A DNA stretch of 64,000 nucleotides from Polynucleobacter sp. JS-Safj-400b-B2 (GCF_018881975.1 NZ_JACVPJ010000001.1:186001-250000), one strand, 5' to 3'; shown: positions 46,251 to 55,526, counted from the stretch's first letter. The notes: generated by a model from the letters alone, not told the origin. Made by a program: numbers and translations.

Positions 46251-46951
46251 ACCGCGCAATACTTCTGCTGAATCTCGTCGTTGTTTAAAAGATTCTGTGC
46301 AGTGTCATGAAACACAATTTCACCCTGATCCAAGATATAAGCACGGTCAGAAATTTTGAGAGCTTGCTGCACGTTTTGCTCTACCAGCAGAATAGTTAAG
46401 CCTTGCTGTTTTAATTTAGCAAATAACTCAAACATTTCTTCAACCAAAACCGGCATGATGCCCTCTGAGGGTTCGTCGAGCAAAATGACTTTAGGTTTCC
46501 CGATCATGGCCCTGGCAATCGCGAGCATTTGTTGCTCGCCACCCGACATTGAAGTGCCGTCTTGATGCAAGCGTTCTTTGAGTCTAGGGAAAGTTTCAGC
46601 GATTTCATCTACTAGGGCTCCCATATCACCTGAATTCTTCTTGGCGATTACCCCAAGCTCTAAGTTTTCTTTGACAGTCAGTCCTGGAACAATACGGCGA
46701 TCCTCTGGAACATAAGCGAGACCTAAGTGAAAGCGTTCATGAGCAGGTAAATCTAAAAATGAGGTGCCATCAATGGATGCTTTGCCTTGACGCTTGGATA
46801 GTAGGCCCATAAGTGAGCGCAGAGTGGTCGTCTTGCCTGCCCCATTGCGACCCATTAAGGTCACAATCTCACCTTTATTCACCTCAAGTGAAACACCTTG
46901 CAGCACATGACTGCGGTCATACCAAGCGTTTAAATTTTCTACGCGCAACAT
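46247..46951 (-). CDS. livF: Branched-chain-type ABC transporter ATPase LivF
   Basis: The 234-residue ATPase has Walker A GRNGAGKTTTLR, the signature MSGGEQQMLAIARAM and Walker B VILLDEPSEGI. It is the second ATPase of a HAAT transporter with LivG, LivH, LivM and a binding protein, all on the minus strand in the order K-H-M-G-F. Such transporters import branched-chain amino acids, but many have been recruited to aromatic acids and amides. The catabolic genes next door suggest an aromatic or heterocyclic substrate. Confidence 0.9.
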   Translation of the reverse strand: MLRVENLNAWYDRSHVLQGVSLEVNKGEIVTLMGRNGAGKTTTLRSLMGLLSKRQGKASIDGTSFLDLPAHERFHLGLAYVPEDRRIVPGLTVKENLELGVIAKKNSGDMGALVDEIAETFPRLKERLHQDGTSMSGGEQQMLAIARAMIGKPKVILLDEPSEGIMPVLVEEMFELFAKLKQQGLTILLVEQNVQQALKISDRAYILDQGEIVFHDTAQNLLNNDEIQQKYCAV

Positions 46952-46965
46952 AATTTGCTTTCTAT

Positions 46966-47721
46966 TTAACCTTGACCTAGATACACACGACGTACCTCAG
47001 CATTATTTTGGATTTCCTCTGGAGTGCCTTCAGCCAAGAACTCACCGTGATGCAGAACAATGATGCGTTTGCATAGACCCATAATGAGTTTCATCTTGTG
47101 CTCAACCAAAATCACTGTACGCTCATTAGCGAGGGTGCGAATCAACTCCATCATGACTAGTGTTTCCTCGGGAGACATGCCGGCAGTTGGCTCATCTAGC
47201 AGAAGAAGGCTGGGGTTGCAGGCTAAAGCCATGGCGATTTCTAGTGCGCGCTGTTGGCCGTGAGCCAGGTCGCCAGTTTTCTTATTGCGTAAGTGCTCTA
47301 AATTAACTCTGCGGAGTAATTCATCGGCAATTTCAATTGGCTTTGGGTAACTTTGGGCATTACTTAAAAAGTTATAGCGGGCTGTTTCCATTTGCGCGGC
47401 TACACGGACATTTTCATGAACGCTCAGTTGCTTAAAGACGTTTGTAATCTGAAAGCTTTTGGAAATGCCAATACGGGCAAACTCATGTTGTTGCATACCA
47501 GTAATGTCTTTGCCATTAAACAGAATTTGGCCACTTGTTGGAGGAAACGCACCACTCAATACATTAAAGAAGGTGCTTTTTCCTGCGCCATTCGGTCCAA
47601 TGATTGCAGTCAGTGTTCCAGGCATAAAGCTGGTGGATACATCTTGCAGTGCCTTGAACTTACCAAAGCTCTTGCTGACATGACGTGCTTCAAGAATAGG
47701 GGTGATAGTGGCGCTATTCAT
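46966..47721 (-). CDS. livG: Branched-chain-type ABC transporter ATPase LivG
   Basis: The 251-residue ATPase has Walker A GPNGAGKSTFFN, signature LAHGQQRALEIAMAL and Walker B LLLLDEPTAGM. It partners LivF on the two cytoplasmic faces of the transporter. The start codon overlaps the livM stop by one base and the livF gene follows after 14 bp. The longer length compared with LivF is normal. Confidence 0.9.
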   Translation of the reverse strand: MNSATITPILEARHVSKSFGKFKALQDVSTSFMPGTLTAIIGPNGAGKSTFFNVLSGAFPPTSGQILFNGKDITGMQQHEFARIGISKSFQITNVFKQLSVHENVRVAAQMETARYNFLSNAQSYPKPIEIADELLRRVNLEHLRNKKTGDLAHGQQRALEIAMALACNPSLLLLDEPTAGMSPEETLVMMELIRTLANERTVILVEHKMKLIMGLCKRIIVLHHGEFLAEGTPEEIQNNAEVRRVYLGQG

Positions 47722-48680
47722 TATTTCGAATCCTGATTAATTTGTAGCTTGCTCAGAATGGTGCCCCAAATACCTTTAGGGAAGAACAGCACAAAGAACA
47801 TAAAGACTAAGCCAACAACGGCCATCCAGTGTTTAGTGAAGGTGGTGACAACATCCTCCAGGTAGAGCATGACTGCAGCTCCAATGAATGGACCAAAGAA
47901 TGTACCCATGCCACCCAGAATGCTCATCATGACTGCCTGGCCGGACTGCAAATAGTGCAGGGAATCAATCGGAACAATAGAGAGGTGTAGGGCGCGCAAT
48001 GAGCCTGCTAACCCGCAAATTGCTGCTGACAATACGAAGACCAGTAATTTGGTTCGCGCAACGTCAAATCCACACGCTGCAGCACGTTTTTCGTTCTCAC
48101 GAATCGCTTCCATGACAGCGCCTAATGGTGAGTTCAGAATGCGTGAGATCAACCAGATCGCGATTACCACGAAGAAAAGAATGATGTAGTACTTCACTAG
48201 CGGATTTAAGAAATCCACTGGAATGCCCAGGACGTTGAATTCATCAACACGTACTCCGCGCAAACCATTCTCACCGCCTGTAAGGCTCTCTGCCTTATAG
48301 AAGAGGTAGTACACAATTTGACCAAGCGCTAGGGTCACCATGGAGAAGTAGATACCGCGAGTACGAATGGCGAGGTAACCCATAATGAGGCCACCTATAG
48401 CTGCGCCTATGATGCCAACCAGGATCGCAACTCCCCATGGCATCCCATAATGAACAATGCCAATGCCGGTGAGGTAGCTACCGATGCCTAGGAATGCCGC
48501 ATGCCCAAAGGAAAGTAGTCCCATGTAGCCAAACAGTAAGTTAAAGCCCATAGCGAATAAACCAAAAATCAAAATATTGATCGCTAAGGCTTCATACGGC
48601 ATGATGAATGGGAAAATTGCCAGGAAGAGCGTACTAGCTAATACGCGATGACGTGCAATAAGTTGGAAAAATGAATTCAT
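47721..48680 (-). CDS. livM: Branched-chain-type ABC transporter permease LivM
   Basis: The 319-residue permease has about eight hydrophobic segments with the family signature GYMGLLSFGHAAFLGIGSY and LRGVRVDEFNVLG. The permease-ATPase coupling loop lies near VMEAIRENEKRAAACGF. It follows livH after 14 bp on the minus strand. Substrate specificity comes from the binding protein. Confidence 0.9.
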   Translation of the reverse strand: MNSFFQLIARHRVLASTLFLAIFPFIMPYEALAINILIFGLFAMGFNLLFGYMGLLSFGHAAFLGIGSYLTGIGIVHYGMPWGVAILVGIIGAAIGGLIMGYLAIRTRGIYFSMVTLALGQIVYYLFYKAESLTGGENGLRGVRVDEFNVLGIPVDFLNPLVKYYIILFFVVIAIWLISRILNSPLGAVMEAIRENEKRAAACGFDVARTKLLVFVLSAAICGLAGSLRALHLSIVPIDSLHYLQSGQAVMMSILGGMGTFFGPFIGAAVMLYLEDVVTTFTKHWMAVVGLVFMFFVLFFPKGIWGTILSKLQINQDSK

Positions 48681-48694
48681 AAATATACGGAGCC

Positions 48695-49579
48695 TTAGCC
48701 CATCGCTCCTGCTTTACCAAATAAACCTTGTGGGCGAATTAACAGTACTACTGCCATCAAAACAAAAATGGAGAGTTCCGCTAAGTCAGGGAAGAAGAGG
48801 GAGGTCATGCTGTACACAATGCCGACCAATAAACCAGCAACAACAGCGCCTACTGGTGAGCCCATGCCACCAACTACAGTCACCACAAAAGACTCCGCCA
48901 AAATGGGGATCCCCATTTCTGGGTTTACTGAGCGTGTTGGGGAGGCCAGGATTCCAGACAAGCCTGCAATAGCGCAACCCAATCCAAAGACTAGGAGCCA
49001 AACTTTAGCAATATCAACACCAAGCACTTTTACGATCTCTTGATCAGCAGCGCCCGCTTTAATAATGAGACCGTAGCGCGTCTTTTGAATGAAGAACCAG
49101 ACACCCAAAATAATGACAGCGGTAGCAGCAATTAAGAAGAGGCGATATTTAGGGAAATAACCAATACCTACGTTCATCGTTCCGCCAAGACCTTCAGGGG
49201 TAACCGAAGGGAGACCTTCAATGCCAAACGTAACGCGCATGACTTCGATCAAAACATAAGAGAGGCCAAAGGTCAGTAGTAAGGGGTAATCTAGGCCTCG
49301 CCCATAAAGAGGTCTCACCAAGAATCGTTCGGTTACAAGACCTATGCCGCCAGTTAGTAATGGAGTTAGTACCAAGCTAAACCAAAAGCTTCCAGTGACG
49401 CCCAAAAAGTACACACCTAAAAATGCACCCACCATAAAGAAGGCGCCATGTGCGAAGTTCACCACATTGAGCATGCCAAAAATAAGACATAAGCCAAGGG
49501 CTAGAAGTGCATAAATACTGCCCAAGGCGATGCCTGTAAGCAATTGCATGCAAAGAAGTTCAAAAGAAAGACCGGTCAT
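48695..49579 (-). CDS. livH: Branched-chain-type ABC transporter permease LivH
   Basis: The 294-residue permease has about eight hydrophobic segments. It shows the family pattern ALGLCLIFGMLNVVNFAHGA near the N-terminus and VVTVVGGMGSPVGAVVAG near the C-terminus. It forms the second half of the pore with LivM. It is separated by an 87-bp gap from the binding-protein gene, a spacing in which a hairpin often lowers downstream expression; an ACTCCCC/GGGGAGT inverted repeat lies in this gap. Confidence 0.9.
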   Translation of the reverse strand: MTGLSFELLCMQLLTGIALGSIYALLALGLCLIFGMLNVVNFAHGAFFMVGAFLGVYFLGVTGSFWFSLVLTPLLTGGIGLVTERFLVRPLYGRGLDYPLLLTFGLSYVLIEVMRVTFGIEGLPSVTPEGLGGTMNVGIGYFPKYRLFLIAATAVIILGVWFFIQKTRYGLIIKAGAADQEIVKVLGVDIAKVWLLVFGLGCAIAGLSGILASPTRSVNPEMGIPILAESFVVTVVGGMGSPVGAVVAGLLVGIVYSMTSLFFPDLAELSIFVLMAVVLLIRPQGLFGKAGAMG

Positions 49580-49595
49580 AAATGTACTCAGAAAA

Positions 49596-49627
49596 AACTC
49601 CCCTCAACCAAATGGTGTTGGGGAGTG
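49596..49627 (-). repeat. Inverted repeat between the binding-protein and livH genes
   Basis: ACTCCCC and GGGGAGT, with AACCAAATGGTGTT between, form a hairpin in the 87-bp gap downstream of the binding-protein gene. Such attenuator-like or mRNA-stabilising hairpins often explain higher expression of binding proteins than of permeases. No T-run is seen on the minus strand that would make it a full terminator. Confidence 0.5.
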
Positions 49628-49666
49628 GATCAGGATGAATGAGATATCCACCCTGAAATTTTTGGA

Positions 49667-50902
49667 TTAGGCTTTGTGGCCTAGCTCTGCGCAAGAGCGC
49701 ATGTTTTTCTCAGTAGTAGGTTCAATCGTCAAAATATTGAAGACGTCATACTTGTCTTTCATATTCTTAGATTTGGACTCTACGATGATGACGGTTTGCA
49801 CGGCCTGATGGTCGCACTTACGATAGTACTCGGGTCCCTTGTACCAGTCGTACTTCATATTCTCCATTGCGGTAACCACTTTTAGGGTATCAGTAGATTT
49901 TGCAATCTTCACCCCAGCCAAGACGCTCTTCACACCAGCATAGCCTAGTGCGCCGTAGTCAGACGGTACGGAGCCGTTATACATTTTGCGGAAAGCATCG
50001 TTAAATGTTTTTGCAGTTGGGATCCGATCTTCTAGACCCCAGTAATAAGATGTGCCGCCAATAATGCCCTCAAAGGCTTCTGGTCCACCAGCAAGACGTG
50101 AGGTATAGAGAAGTACCGGTGTAACAATCTTCATGCTGGATTTAAGGCCAAAGTCAGTACATTGTTTTGCTGCATTGACCAAGTCGCGACCAAAGTTACA
50201 GAGCACCAAAATATCTGGATTCAAAGCTTTGATGCGTGGCAAGAATGCAGAGTAATCAGATGCGCCTAATGGGTGACGGATGTCAGCCAAGGTAGTAGCA
50301 CCCATTTCTTTACCTGCACGCTCAAAAGCGCGAACCATTTCGTGGCCGTAAGCATAGTCAGCTGTGAGGAAGACAATTTTTTTGCCAAAGCGAGGAATAG
50401 AGTAGCGCGCTACAGCACCGGCAGTCATGGTTGGGTTAAGCGCTTCGTGGAATGTATAAACGCTCCAGTCTTTTGCTTCGTTAATGGCATCAGATTGACT
50501 GATAGAGTTAAACAGGACCTTACGCTCTTTACATACGGCGTTGATTGAGAGCTGTGTCGCTGCAGACAGAGAGCCAACTACAAAGTTGACTTTATCTTTT
50601 TCAATTAATTCTAAGGTGCGCGTTGCTGCTTCTCCTGGGTTTAGCTTGTCATCGCGTACTAAAAGTTCTGCTTTGCGTCCATTGAAGCCACCTGCATCGT
50701 TAAATTCTTTGATAGCTAATTCGGCAGCCTTTACTTGATCCTGTGCCTCAGCAGAGAAGGGGCCTGTCAACGGAGTTGGAAAGCCGATCTTAATAGTGTC
50801 GGCTTGAGCGTTTGCGACATTAAGCCAAAGTGGTGTGCTTGCAGCTGCAGCTCCACCAATCAACATCTGTCGTCTTGTTTGATTCGTTACTTTTTGTTTC
50901 AT
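49667..50902 (-). CDS. Branched-chain-type ABC transporter substrate-binding protein
   Basis: I choose the ATG at 50902; the strong ribosome binding site GGAGGAG lies 5-11 bp upstream and overlaps the alternative start at 50917. The product is 411 residues with an exported N-terminus, QTRRQMLIGGAAAASTPLW and cleavage near NAQA. The mature part is a type I periplasmic-binding fold (IKIGFPTPLTGPFS, ELLVRDDKLNPGEAATR, FLTADYAYGHEMVRAF). The twin arginine hints at Tat export. It is the first gene of the transporter operon, next to a flavin hydroxylase gene. Confidence 0.9.
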   Translation of the reverse strand: MKQKVTNQTRRQMLIGGAAAASTPLWLNVANAQADTIKIGFPTPLTGPFSAEAQDQVKAAELAIKEFNDAGGFNGRKAELLVRDDKLNPGEAATRTLELIEKDKVNFVVGSLSAATQLSINAVCKERKVLFNSISQSDAINEAKDWSVYTFHEALNPTMTAGAVARYSIPRFGKKIVFLTADYAYGHEMVRAFERAGKEMGATTLADIRHPLGASDYSAFLPRIKALNPDILVLCNFGRDLVNAAKQCTDFGLKSSMKIVTPVLLYTSRLAGGPEAFEGIIGGTSYYWGLEDRIPTAKTFNDAFRKMYNGSVPSDYGALGYAGVKSVLAGVKIAKSTDTLKVVTAMENMKYDWYKGPEYYRKCDHQAVQTVIIVESKSKNMKDKYDVFNILTIEPTTEKNMRSCAELGHKA

Positions 50903-50978
50903 GGTTGTCTCCTCCATATAAAACTTAGTTAAATAAGAATACTTTTTTGTTTTTTTAAATCTTAACTGAATGCACCTT

Positions 50979-52220
50979 TTAATGCGCAGATTCAGGCACT
51001 GCTTTTCCTTGAGCTAATAGTTCGCTGATATCAATCGCAGTTTCCGCCATGACAGTATCGGCATTTCTTTTGAGCTTCTCGTTATCCCTATTACCCTTGC
51101 TACCCTGTGCTTGCATATAACGTCCTAAATATTGGGCTCTAGCTACTACCTGCTGGCCCAATTGGAGTCGTTCATCTCCATAGGCGCTGAGTGCTGCAGG
51201 GGAGGCGCCAAGTACAGCAATATGCTTTGCAATCACTATTGCCTCATCAGCAGCTTTTGTAACGCCCATCCCGACGTGTGGCCTGCCAACAAATGCTGCA
51301 TCACCCATTAAAGCGATTCTGCCAAAGACAGTTTGCTCAGAGCGAACGTCATAAATTGCTTGCAAGAATGGTGCCGCTGTTTTTTCAAGAATCTCAGCAT
51401 ATTGAGGTGCCAGAATTTCTCGCGCTACTGTGCGCATATGGGCAATATGCTTCCAAGAGACTTTCAGCGGTGGAATGCCAGTTTGATAGTAATGTCCGTT
51501 GTCATCGGTCAAGAGGCTAACTAACTCTTCATGCTCTGATGCTGGGCGATACCAAACAAAGTTATAACGACGCTTGCCTGAGCGCGTATCGTTGCCAGAG
51601 CCTGCCACTGGGTAACCCAGCATTTGCTCACCATTAGGCAAGCAAAAGCCAAAGCGATTAAATAGGGTATCGAGCGTGTGGTTTGATAAGCAGGCTTCAT
51701 CACATACGCCGCGCCAGGCTATATAGCCAGCGTATTCAGGCTGAATCTGTGGCGCAACTTGCGCTCGAACTGCCGAACGAATGCCATCAGATGCAATCAG
51801 TAGCTCGGCATCATATTGACTGCCATCCTCGCACATCACCTGCACAGCGTTCGCATCTTGTGTAACTGACTTCACTGTCTTACCTTGAAGATAGCGTTCA
51901 ATCGGAAAGCTTTCTTTGAGCATCTGATAGAGGCGACTCCAGGAGGTCAGTACTTGAGGTAATTCCATTTCACCCAGACTTTGGCCATCGGCGCCTAAAG
52001 TAATGCGCTTAGTAACGGGGACGCCCAGCGTTTCATCGACTGTGACTCCTGCGGCTCTAAGCGCTTGGGCCAGGGCATCATGAGTCACAATGCCGGCGCC
52101 GCGTCCATCTAGGGACCCAACTGTCTTTTCTAGCAAGGTAACGTCATGACCTTGGCGTAGCAAGATATTTGCCGCGAATAAGCCGCCAAGAGAGCCGCCA
52201 ATAACTAGAATTTTTGCCAT
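50979..52220 (-). CDS. FAD-dependent aromatic hydroxylase, 2,6-dihydroxypyridine 3-monooxygenase-like
   Basis: The 413-residue flavoprotein starts MAKILVIGGSLGGLFAANIL (FAD-binding GxGxxG-type) and has the second FAD motif ASDGIRSAVR and GDAAFVGRPHVGMGVTKAADEA. The last segment and YAGYIAWRG match, from memory, the pattern of 2,6-dihydroxypyridine 3-monooxygenase (DhpH) of nicotine degraders more closely than p-hydroxybenzoate or salicylate hydroxylases. I infer hydroxylation of a hydroxylated N-heteroaromatic ring. The start is the ATG at 52220 with AGGAGT upstream; a TTG three bases earlier is less likely. Neighbours include a VOC protein. Confidence 0.85.
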   Translation of the reverse strand: MAKILVIGGSLGGLFAANILLRQGHDVTLLEKTVGSLDGRGAGIVTHDALAQALRAAGVTVDETLGVPVTKRITLGADGQSLGEMELPQVLTSWSRLYQMLKESFPIERYLQGKTVKSVTQDANAVQVMCEDGSQYDAELLIASDGIRSAVRAQVAPQIQPEYAGYIAWRGVCDEACLSNHTLDTLFNRFGFCLPNGEQMLGYPVAGSGNDTRSGKRRYNFVWYRPASEHEELVSLLTDDNGHYYQTGIPPLKVSWKHIAHMRTVAREILAPQYAEILEKTAAPFLQAIYDVRSEQTVFGRIALMGDAAFVGRPHVGMGVTKAADEAIVIAKHIAVLGASPAALSAYGDERLQLGQQVVARAQYLGRYMQAQGSKGNRDNEKLKRNADTVMAETAIDISELLAQGKAVPESAH

Positions 52221-52229
52221 CAATTACTC

Positions 52230-52688
52230 CTATGCTGCTTTAGCATCTAGGGCAGTCTTTTCTGATGCTGGATAGTTCAATTCAATGACAATGCCATTAG
52301 GATCATCTAAAAATATTTGATGGAGTCCTATTACTGGTACGGTTCGCTCGCGATAAGAAATCTCTAATTCTTTTAACAAGTTAATTTTCTCTTCTAAGCC
52401 ATTTGCAAAAAAGGCAATGTGATCGACCGCGCCAGATCCATTAAGGGAGCTAGGATCACGCTCACCCAAATATTTTTTTAGTCCGTTTGGATCATTCTTA
52501 TCAATAGCAATGAGGTGCAAGACTGCATTTGCCCAGCTGCTCTCATCACCGTTGTAAAGCCAGACCCCTGGAAACGGAAACTCTGGCCTTGGGCCGACTG
52601 TTAGGCCAAGTAGCTTGCTATAGAACTCAGTAGTTTTATCGATCTCGAGACTGCGAATAGAAAAGTGATTAAGGCTTAAGTTAGACAT
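52230..52688 (-). CDS. VOC-superfamily (glyoxalase/extradiol dioxygenase fold) protein
   Basis: The 152-residue protein is a single VOC module: LNHFSIRSLEIDKTTEFYSKLLG at the N-terminus, here quoted in part as IRSLEIDKTTEFYSKL, GAVDHIAFFANGLEEKIN in the middle and IFLDDPNGIVIELNYP at the C-terminus. Conserved histidine and glutamate residues can bind a divalent metal. The size is that of glyoxalase-like proteins, not two-module extradiol dioxygenases, but some single-module enzymes cleave rings. It lies 10 bp upstream of the flavin hydroxylase and 15 bp downstream of the TetR gene. Confidence 0.82.
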   Translation of the reverse strand: MSNLSLNHFSIRSLEIDKTTEFYSKLLGLTVGPRPEFPFPGVWLYNGDESSWANAVLHLIAIDKNDPNGLKKYLGERDPSSLNGSGAVDHIAFFANGLEEKINLLKELEISYRERTVPVIGLHQIFLDDPNGIVIELNYPASEKTALDAKAA

Positions 52689-52702
52689 GGTGACCTTTTG
52701 GA

Positions 52703-53395
52703 TTAAGCGAATAGCGATTTAGCGGAATGAAGGTAAGACTGGACACGGTCGCGAATGATTTCTTGTTCTGTATTGGGGCTCTCAGCGGCATAGATAGCCT
52801 GTCCATAGATCCAGCGTCTCATGCCGATATAGAAGACGCCACCATGCAGGCCCATGAGAAATTCGAGTTCACGCTGCGTAGGTTTTGATGTATCTGATAT
52901 ACCGCAATACTTGCGTGTTTCACGAATGAGTCTAGGTAGTAAGCGAGTGCGTAGTAGCTCAAAGAAGCGATCACTGATGGAATGATCACTTAAGCCGGAG
53001 AAAATCAAGATGCGCACAAAGTCATAAGTCAGGACTGTGTTCGAATAATCTAAGTAAAAAGCATTAAATTTTTCCTCGGGAGTGAGGGACTCATCATCTA
53101 GTAACTCCTCCCACTCCGGCTTCCATCTGGACTCAAAGACTTCTTTGTAAACCTCTTGAATCAGCGCATCTTTAGTTGGGAAGTAGTGATAGAGCAGTGT
53201 ATGGGTGATGCCCAATTCTTTGGACAAATTCCTTAACTGGCCATCGATGCCATTTCTGGCAAAAAACTGAATAGCACTATCCAATATTTGCCGTTTCCGC
53301 TCGGCGGTCCCCATTCTTTTTCTAGTGGGCGCCATTGAGTCTTCTGAAATTTCAGCAGTATTTGGGCTGGTAACGTTATCTTCAGTAAAACGCAT
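52703..53395 (-). CDS. TetR/AcrR-family regulator
   Basis: The 230-residue protein has an N-terminal TetR helix-turn-helix: RKRQILDSAIQFFARNGIDG, ELGITHTLLYHYFPTKDAL. The C-terminal ligand-binding part is unspecific. It heads the minus-strand operon VOC-hydroxylase-transporter and faces the CoxG-like and molybdenum hydroxylase genes. It probably represses both sides until its inducer, likely the pathway substrate or product, binds. A start further in, at MAPTRKRMG, is possible. Confidence 0.87.
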   Translation of the reverse strand: MRFTEDNVTSPNTAEISEDSMAPTRKRMGTAERKRQILDSAIQFFARNGIDGQLRNLSKELGITHTLLYHYFPTKDALIQEVYKEVFESRWKPEWEELLDDESLTPEEKFNAFYLDYSNTVLTYDFVRILIFSGLSDHSISDRFFELLRTRLLPRLIRETRKYCGISDTSKPTQRELEFLMGLHGGVFYIGMRRWIYGQAIYAAESPNTEQEIIRDRVQSYLHSAKSLFA

Positions 53396-53452
53396 GGGTT
53401 CTCAGGGTTTATCCGAATTTGGACTTATTGACCAAAAGTTAAATAATGGTGC

Positions 53453-53465
53453 ATTGTTGAACAAT
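53453..53465. promoter_or_regulatory. Palindromic operator candidate in the divergent gap
   Basis: ATTGTT-G-AACAAT is a perfect 13-bp palindrome with one central base, lying between the TetR gene and the CoxG-like gene. TetR regulators usually bind such palindromes in their own divergent promoter regions, so this is the first candidate. No other palindrome of this length was noticed in the gap. Confidence 0.5.
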
Positions 53466-53507
53466 TGGTAGATAAGACTCTATTCGTACAAACCCCAAGG
53501 AGATCAA

Positions 53508-53984
53508 ATGGAATTAAATGGCGAGCAACTCATATCGGCTCCAATCCCTGAAGTGTGGAAGGGTTTGAACGATATTGACGTGTTAGCCAAGTCCATTCCG
53601 GGCTGTGAGGAGATCAGTCGCATCTCCCCGGAGGAGATTCATGCCAAGGTCATGTTTAAGATTGGGCCCGTTAGAGCCCGTTTTGCGGGGAAATTGTTCC
53701 TCAGCGACATCATTCCCGACCAGTCCTGTTCTATGGCCTTTGAGGGGTCAGGTGGGGCAGCAGGGTTTGCCAAAGGCAAGTCACGGGTGGAGCTAAAGCA
53801 GGCTGATGGCGGTACCTTGGTTTCATATACAACCGAAGCCTCCATTGGCGGCAAATTAGGTCAAATTGGCGGCCGCTTGATTAGCGCATCGGCTAAAAAG
53901 ATTGCAGACGACTTTTTTCAGAAGTTTGCAAAAGAATTAGGCGGGGAGACAGCAGCGTTGGAGTCAGACGCTGGTAGTAAATAA
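53508..53984 (+). CDS. CoxG-like SRPBCC protein of a molybdenum hydroxylase cluster
   Basis: The 158-residue protein has an SRPBCC/CoxG fold: MELNGEQLISAPIPEVWKG, PGCEEISRISPEE and FAGKLFLSDIIPDQSCSM. CoxG-like proteins accompany xanthine oxidase-type enzymes and may anchor them to the membrane; CO dehydrogenase itself is not implied. A long A-rich stretch of 126 bp separates it from the FAD subunit gene. It is the first gene of the plus-strand arm of the divergent island. Confidence 0.85.
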   Translation: MELNGEQLISAPIPEVWKGLNDIDVLAKSIPGCEEISRISPEEIHAKVMFKIGPVRARFAGKLFLSDIIPDQSCSMAFEGSGGAAGFAKGKSRVELKQADGGTLVSYTTEASIGGKLGQIGGRLISASAKKIADDFFQKFAKELGGETAALESDAGSK

Positions 53985-54110
53985 AAGAGCAGTGATGAGG
54001 CTCAAAAAATAAGACTCAAAAATAAAACTATAAAAAGCAGTTGCAGTAAAAAGCAGCATAAAAAATAAATAGCTATCAAAGCTAAATACATTGATGGTGG
54101 AGGAGACGTA

Positions 54111-54965
54111 ATGAAATCTGCAGCATTTGATTATGTAAAGCCCAAGGCATTACAAGAGGCCTTGTCTTTGCTTGAGCAGGGTGGTGATGATGCCCGCTTA
54201 ATTGCAGGCGGACAAACTCTATTAGCTACATTAAATATGCGCTTGTCTGAGCCTAGCGTATTAATTGACATCACTGATATAGCTGAGCTAAAAGGTATCT
54301 CTATTGTTGGTGACAGCCTGCGAATCGGTGCGTTAGTAACGCATACCGAAATTGAAGATTCAGAGTTAGTTGCAAAGCATGCCCCGCTTTTAAAAGCTGC
54401 AGCTCCGCACATTGCGCATCGCGCTATTCGTAATCTAGGTACTTGGGGCGGCTCCTTAGCCTACGGGGACCCAGCGGCTGAATGGCCGGCTTGCAGCTTG
54501 ACTTTGCGGGCGACGATGATTATTCATGGCCCTGCAGGCGAGCGCCGGATTTCAGCACAAGATTTCTTTATTGACCTATATACAACTTCTTTAGAGTCTG
54601 ATGAAATTTTGGTTGCTACTGAAATTCCTCTTGCTTATAAGCAAGAGGTTTTCTATTTCCATGAGCTTGCCAGACGTCATGGGGATTATGCGGTTGCAGG
54701 ACTAGCAGCAGTTGCACAAAAGCAGGGTGATGTTTTAACTCACTGTGCATTCACATTCTTTTCTGTTGGTGCTACACCAGTGATGGCAATAAAAGCTCAA
54801 GAATTGGTGGACGGTCAAAAGCTAACTGATGAAGTCATTGCTAAAGCGGTAGCAGAAGCTCGTAATGAAATTGAAGCCATTGCTGACATTACTAATAGCG
54901 CTGAAGCTAAGCAACATTTAATTGGTGTGCTACTTGAGCGCGGTCTCAAGCAGATGATTGCTTAA
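54111..54965 (+). CDS. Molybdenum hydroxylase FAD-binding (medium) subunit
   Basis: The 284-residue protein is the CoxM/XdhB-type flavin subunit. FAD-binding segments are AGGQTLLATLNMRLSEP and RAIRNLGTWGGSLAYGDPAAEW. It passes electrons from the iron-sulfur subunit to an acceptor. The order here is FAD, [2Fe-2S] and molybdenum subunits, as in CODH-family and other heterocycle-hydroxylating enzymes. Good ribosome binding site (GGAGGAG) lies just before the ATG. Confidence 0.9.
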   Translation: MKSAAFDYVKPKALQEALSLLEQGGDDARLIAGGQTLLATLNMRLSEPSVLIDITDIAELKGISIVGDSLRIGALVTHTEIEDSELVAKHAPLLKAAAPHIAHRAIRNLGTWGGSLAYGDPAAEWPACSLTLRATMIIHGPAGERRISAQDFFIDLYTTSLESDEILVATEIPLAYKQEVFYFHELARRHGDYAVAGLAAVAQKQGDVLTHCAFTFFSVGATPVMAIKAQELVDGQKLTDEVIAKAVAEARNEIEAIADITNSAEAKQHLIGVLLERGLKQMIA

Positions 54966-54996
54966 GCTCGATCAATAAAAGAATTCGGAGATCAGA

Positions 54997-55506
54997 ATGA
55001 GTTTGAAGAAGAAAATTTCAATGACCGTGAATGGTCAACTTGTAAATGCAGAGATTGAACCGCGTAGGCATCTGGTAGATTTTTTGCGTGAAGATCTCCA
55101 CCTCAAGGGCCCTCATTTAGGTTGCGAGCAGGGCGCATGCGGGGCTTGCACTGTAAAGGTCAATGGGCAAATTATTCGAGGCTGTCTCTTTTTGGCGGTT
55201 CAAGCCGATGGTAGTGTGGTTGAAACGGTCGAGGGTCTCACCAAAAACGGTGTTTTGACCGACCTGCAAGAATCTTTTATGCGCCATAACGCAATGCAGT
55301 GTGGCTTCTGTTCCTCTGGCATGTTGTTGGCTGCAGCAGAGTTAATTGAGAAGCAGCCGAAAGCAACGCGTGAAGAAGTGCGCGAATGGATCTCAGGCAA
55401 CTACTGCCGTTGCACTGGTTATCACTCGATTGTGGATGCGATTGTTGATGTATTGGATGCTCGCGCTAAGGGTCAAAAAATTAAACCTGTCCTTGCTAAC
55501 GCTTAA
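54997..55506 (+). CDS. Molybdenum hydroxylase [2Fe-2S] (small) subunit
   Basis: The 169-residue protein carries two [2Fe-2S] clusters: the plant-type motif LGCEQGACGACTVKVNG with a following IRGC, and the alpha-helical domain MQCGFCSSGMLL with NYCRCTGYHSI. It moves electrons from the molybdenum centre to the FAD. The preceding ATG has GGAGATC upstream. Length is normal. Confidence 0.93.
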   Translation: MSLKKKISMTVNGQLVNAEIEPRRHLVDFLREDLHLKGPHLGCEQGACGACTVKVNGQIIRGCLFLAVQADGSVVETVEGLTKNGVLTDLQESFMRHNAMQCGFCSSGMLLAAAELIEKQPKATREEVREWISGNYCRCTGYHSIVDAIVDVLDARAKGQKIKPVLANA

Positions 55507-55526
55507 GGTACGGAGGAAAACGCATT

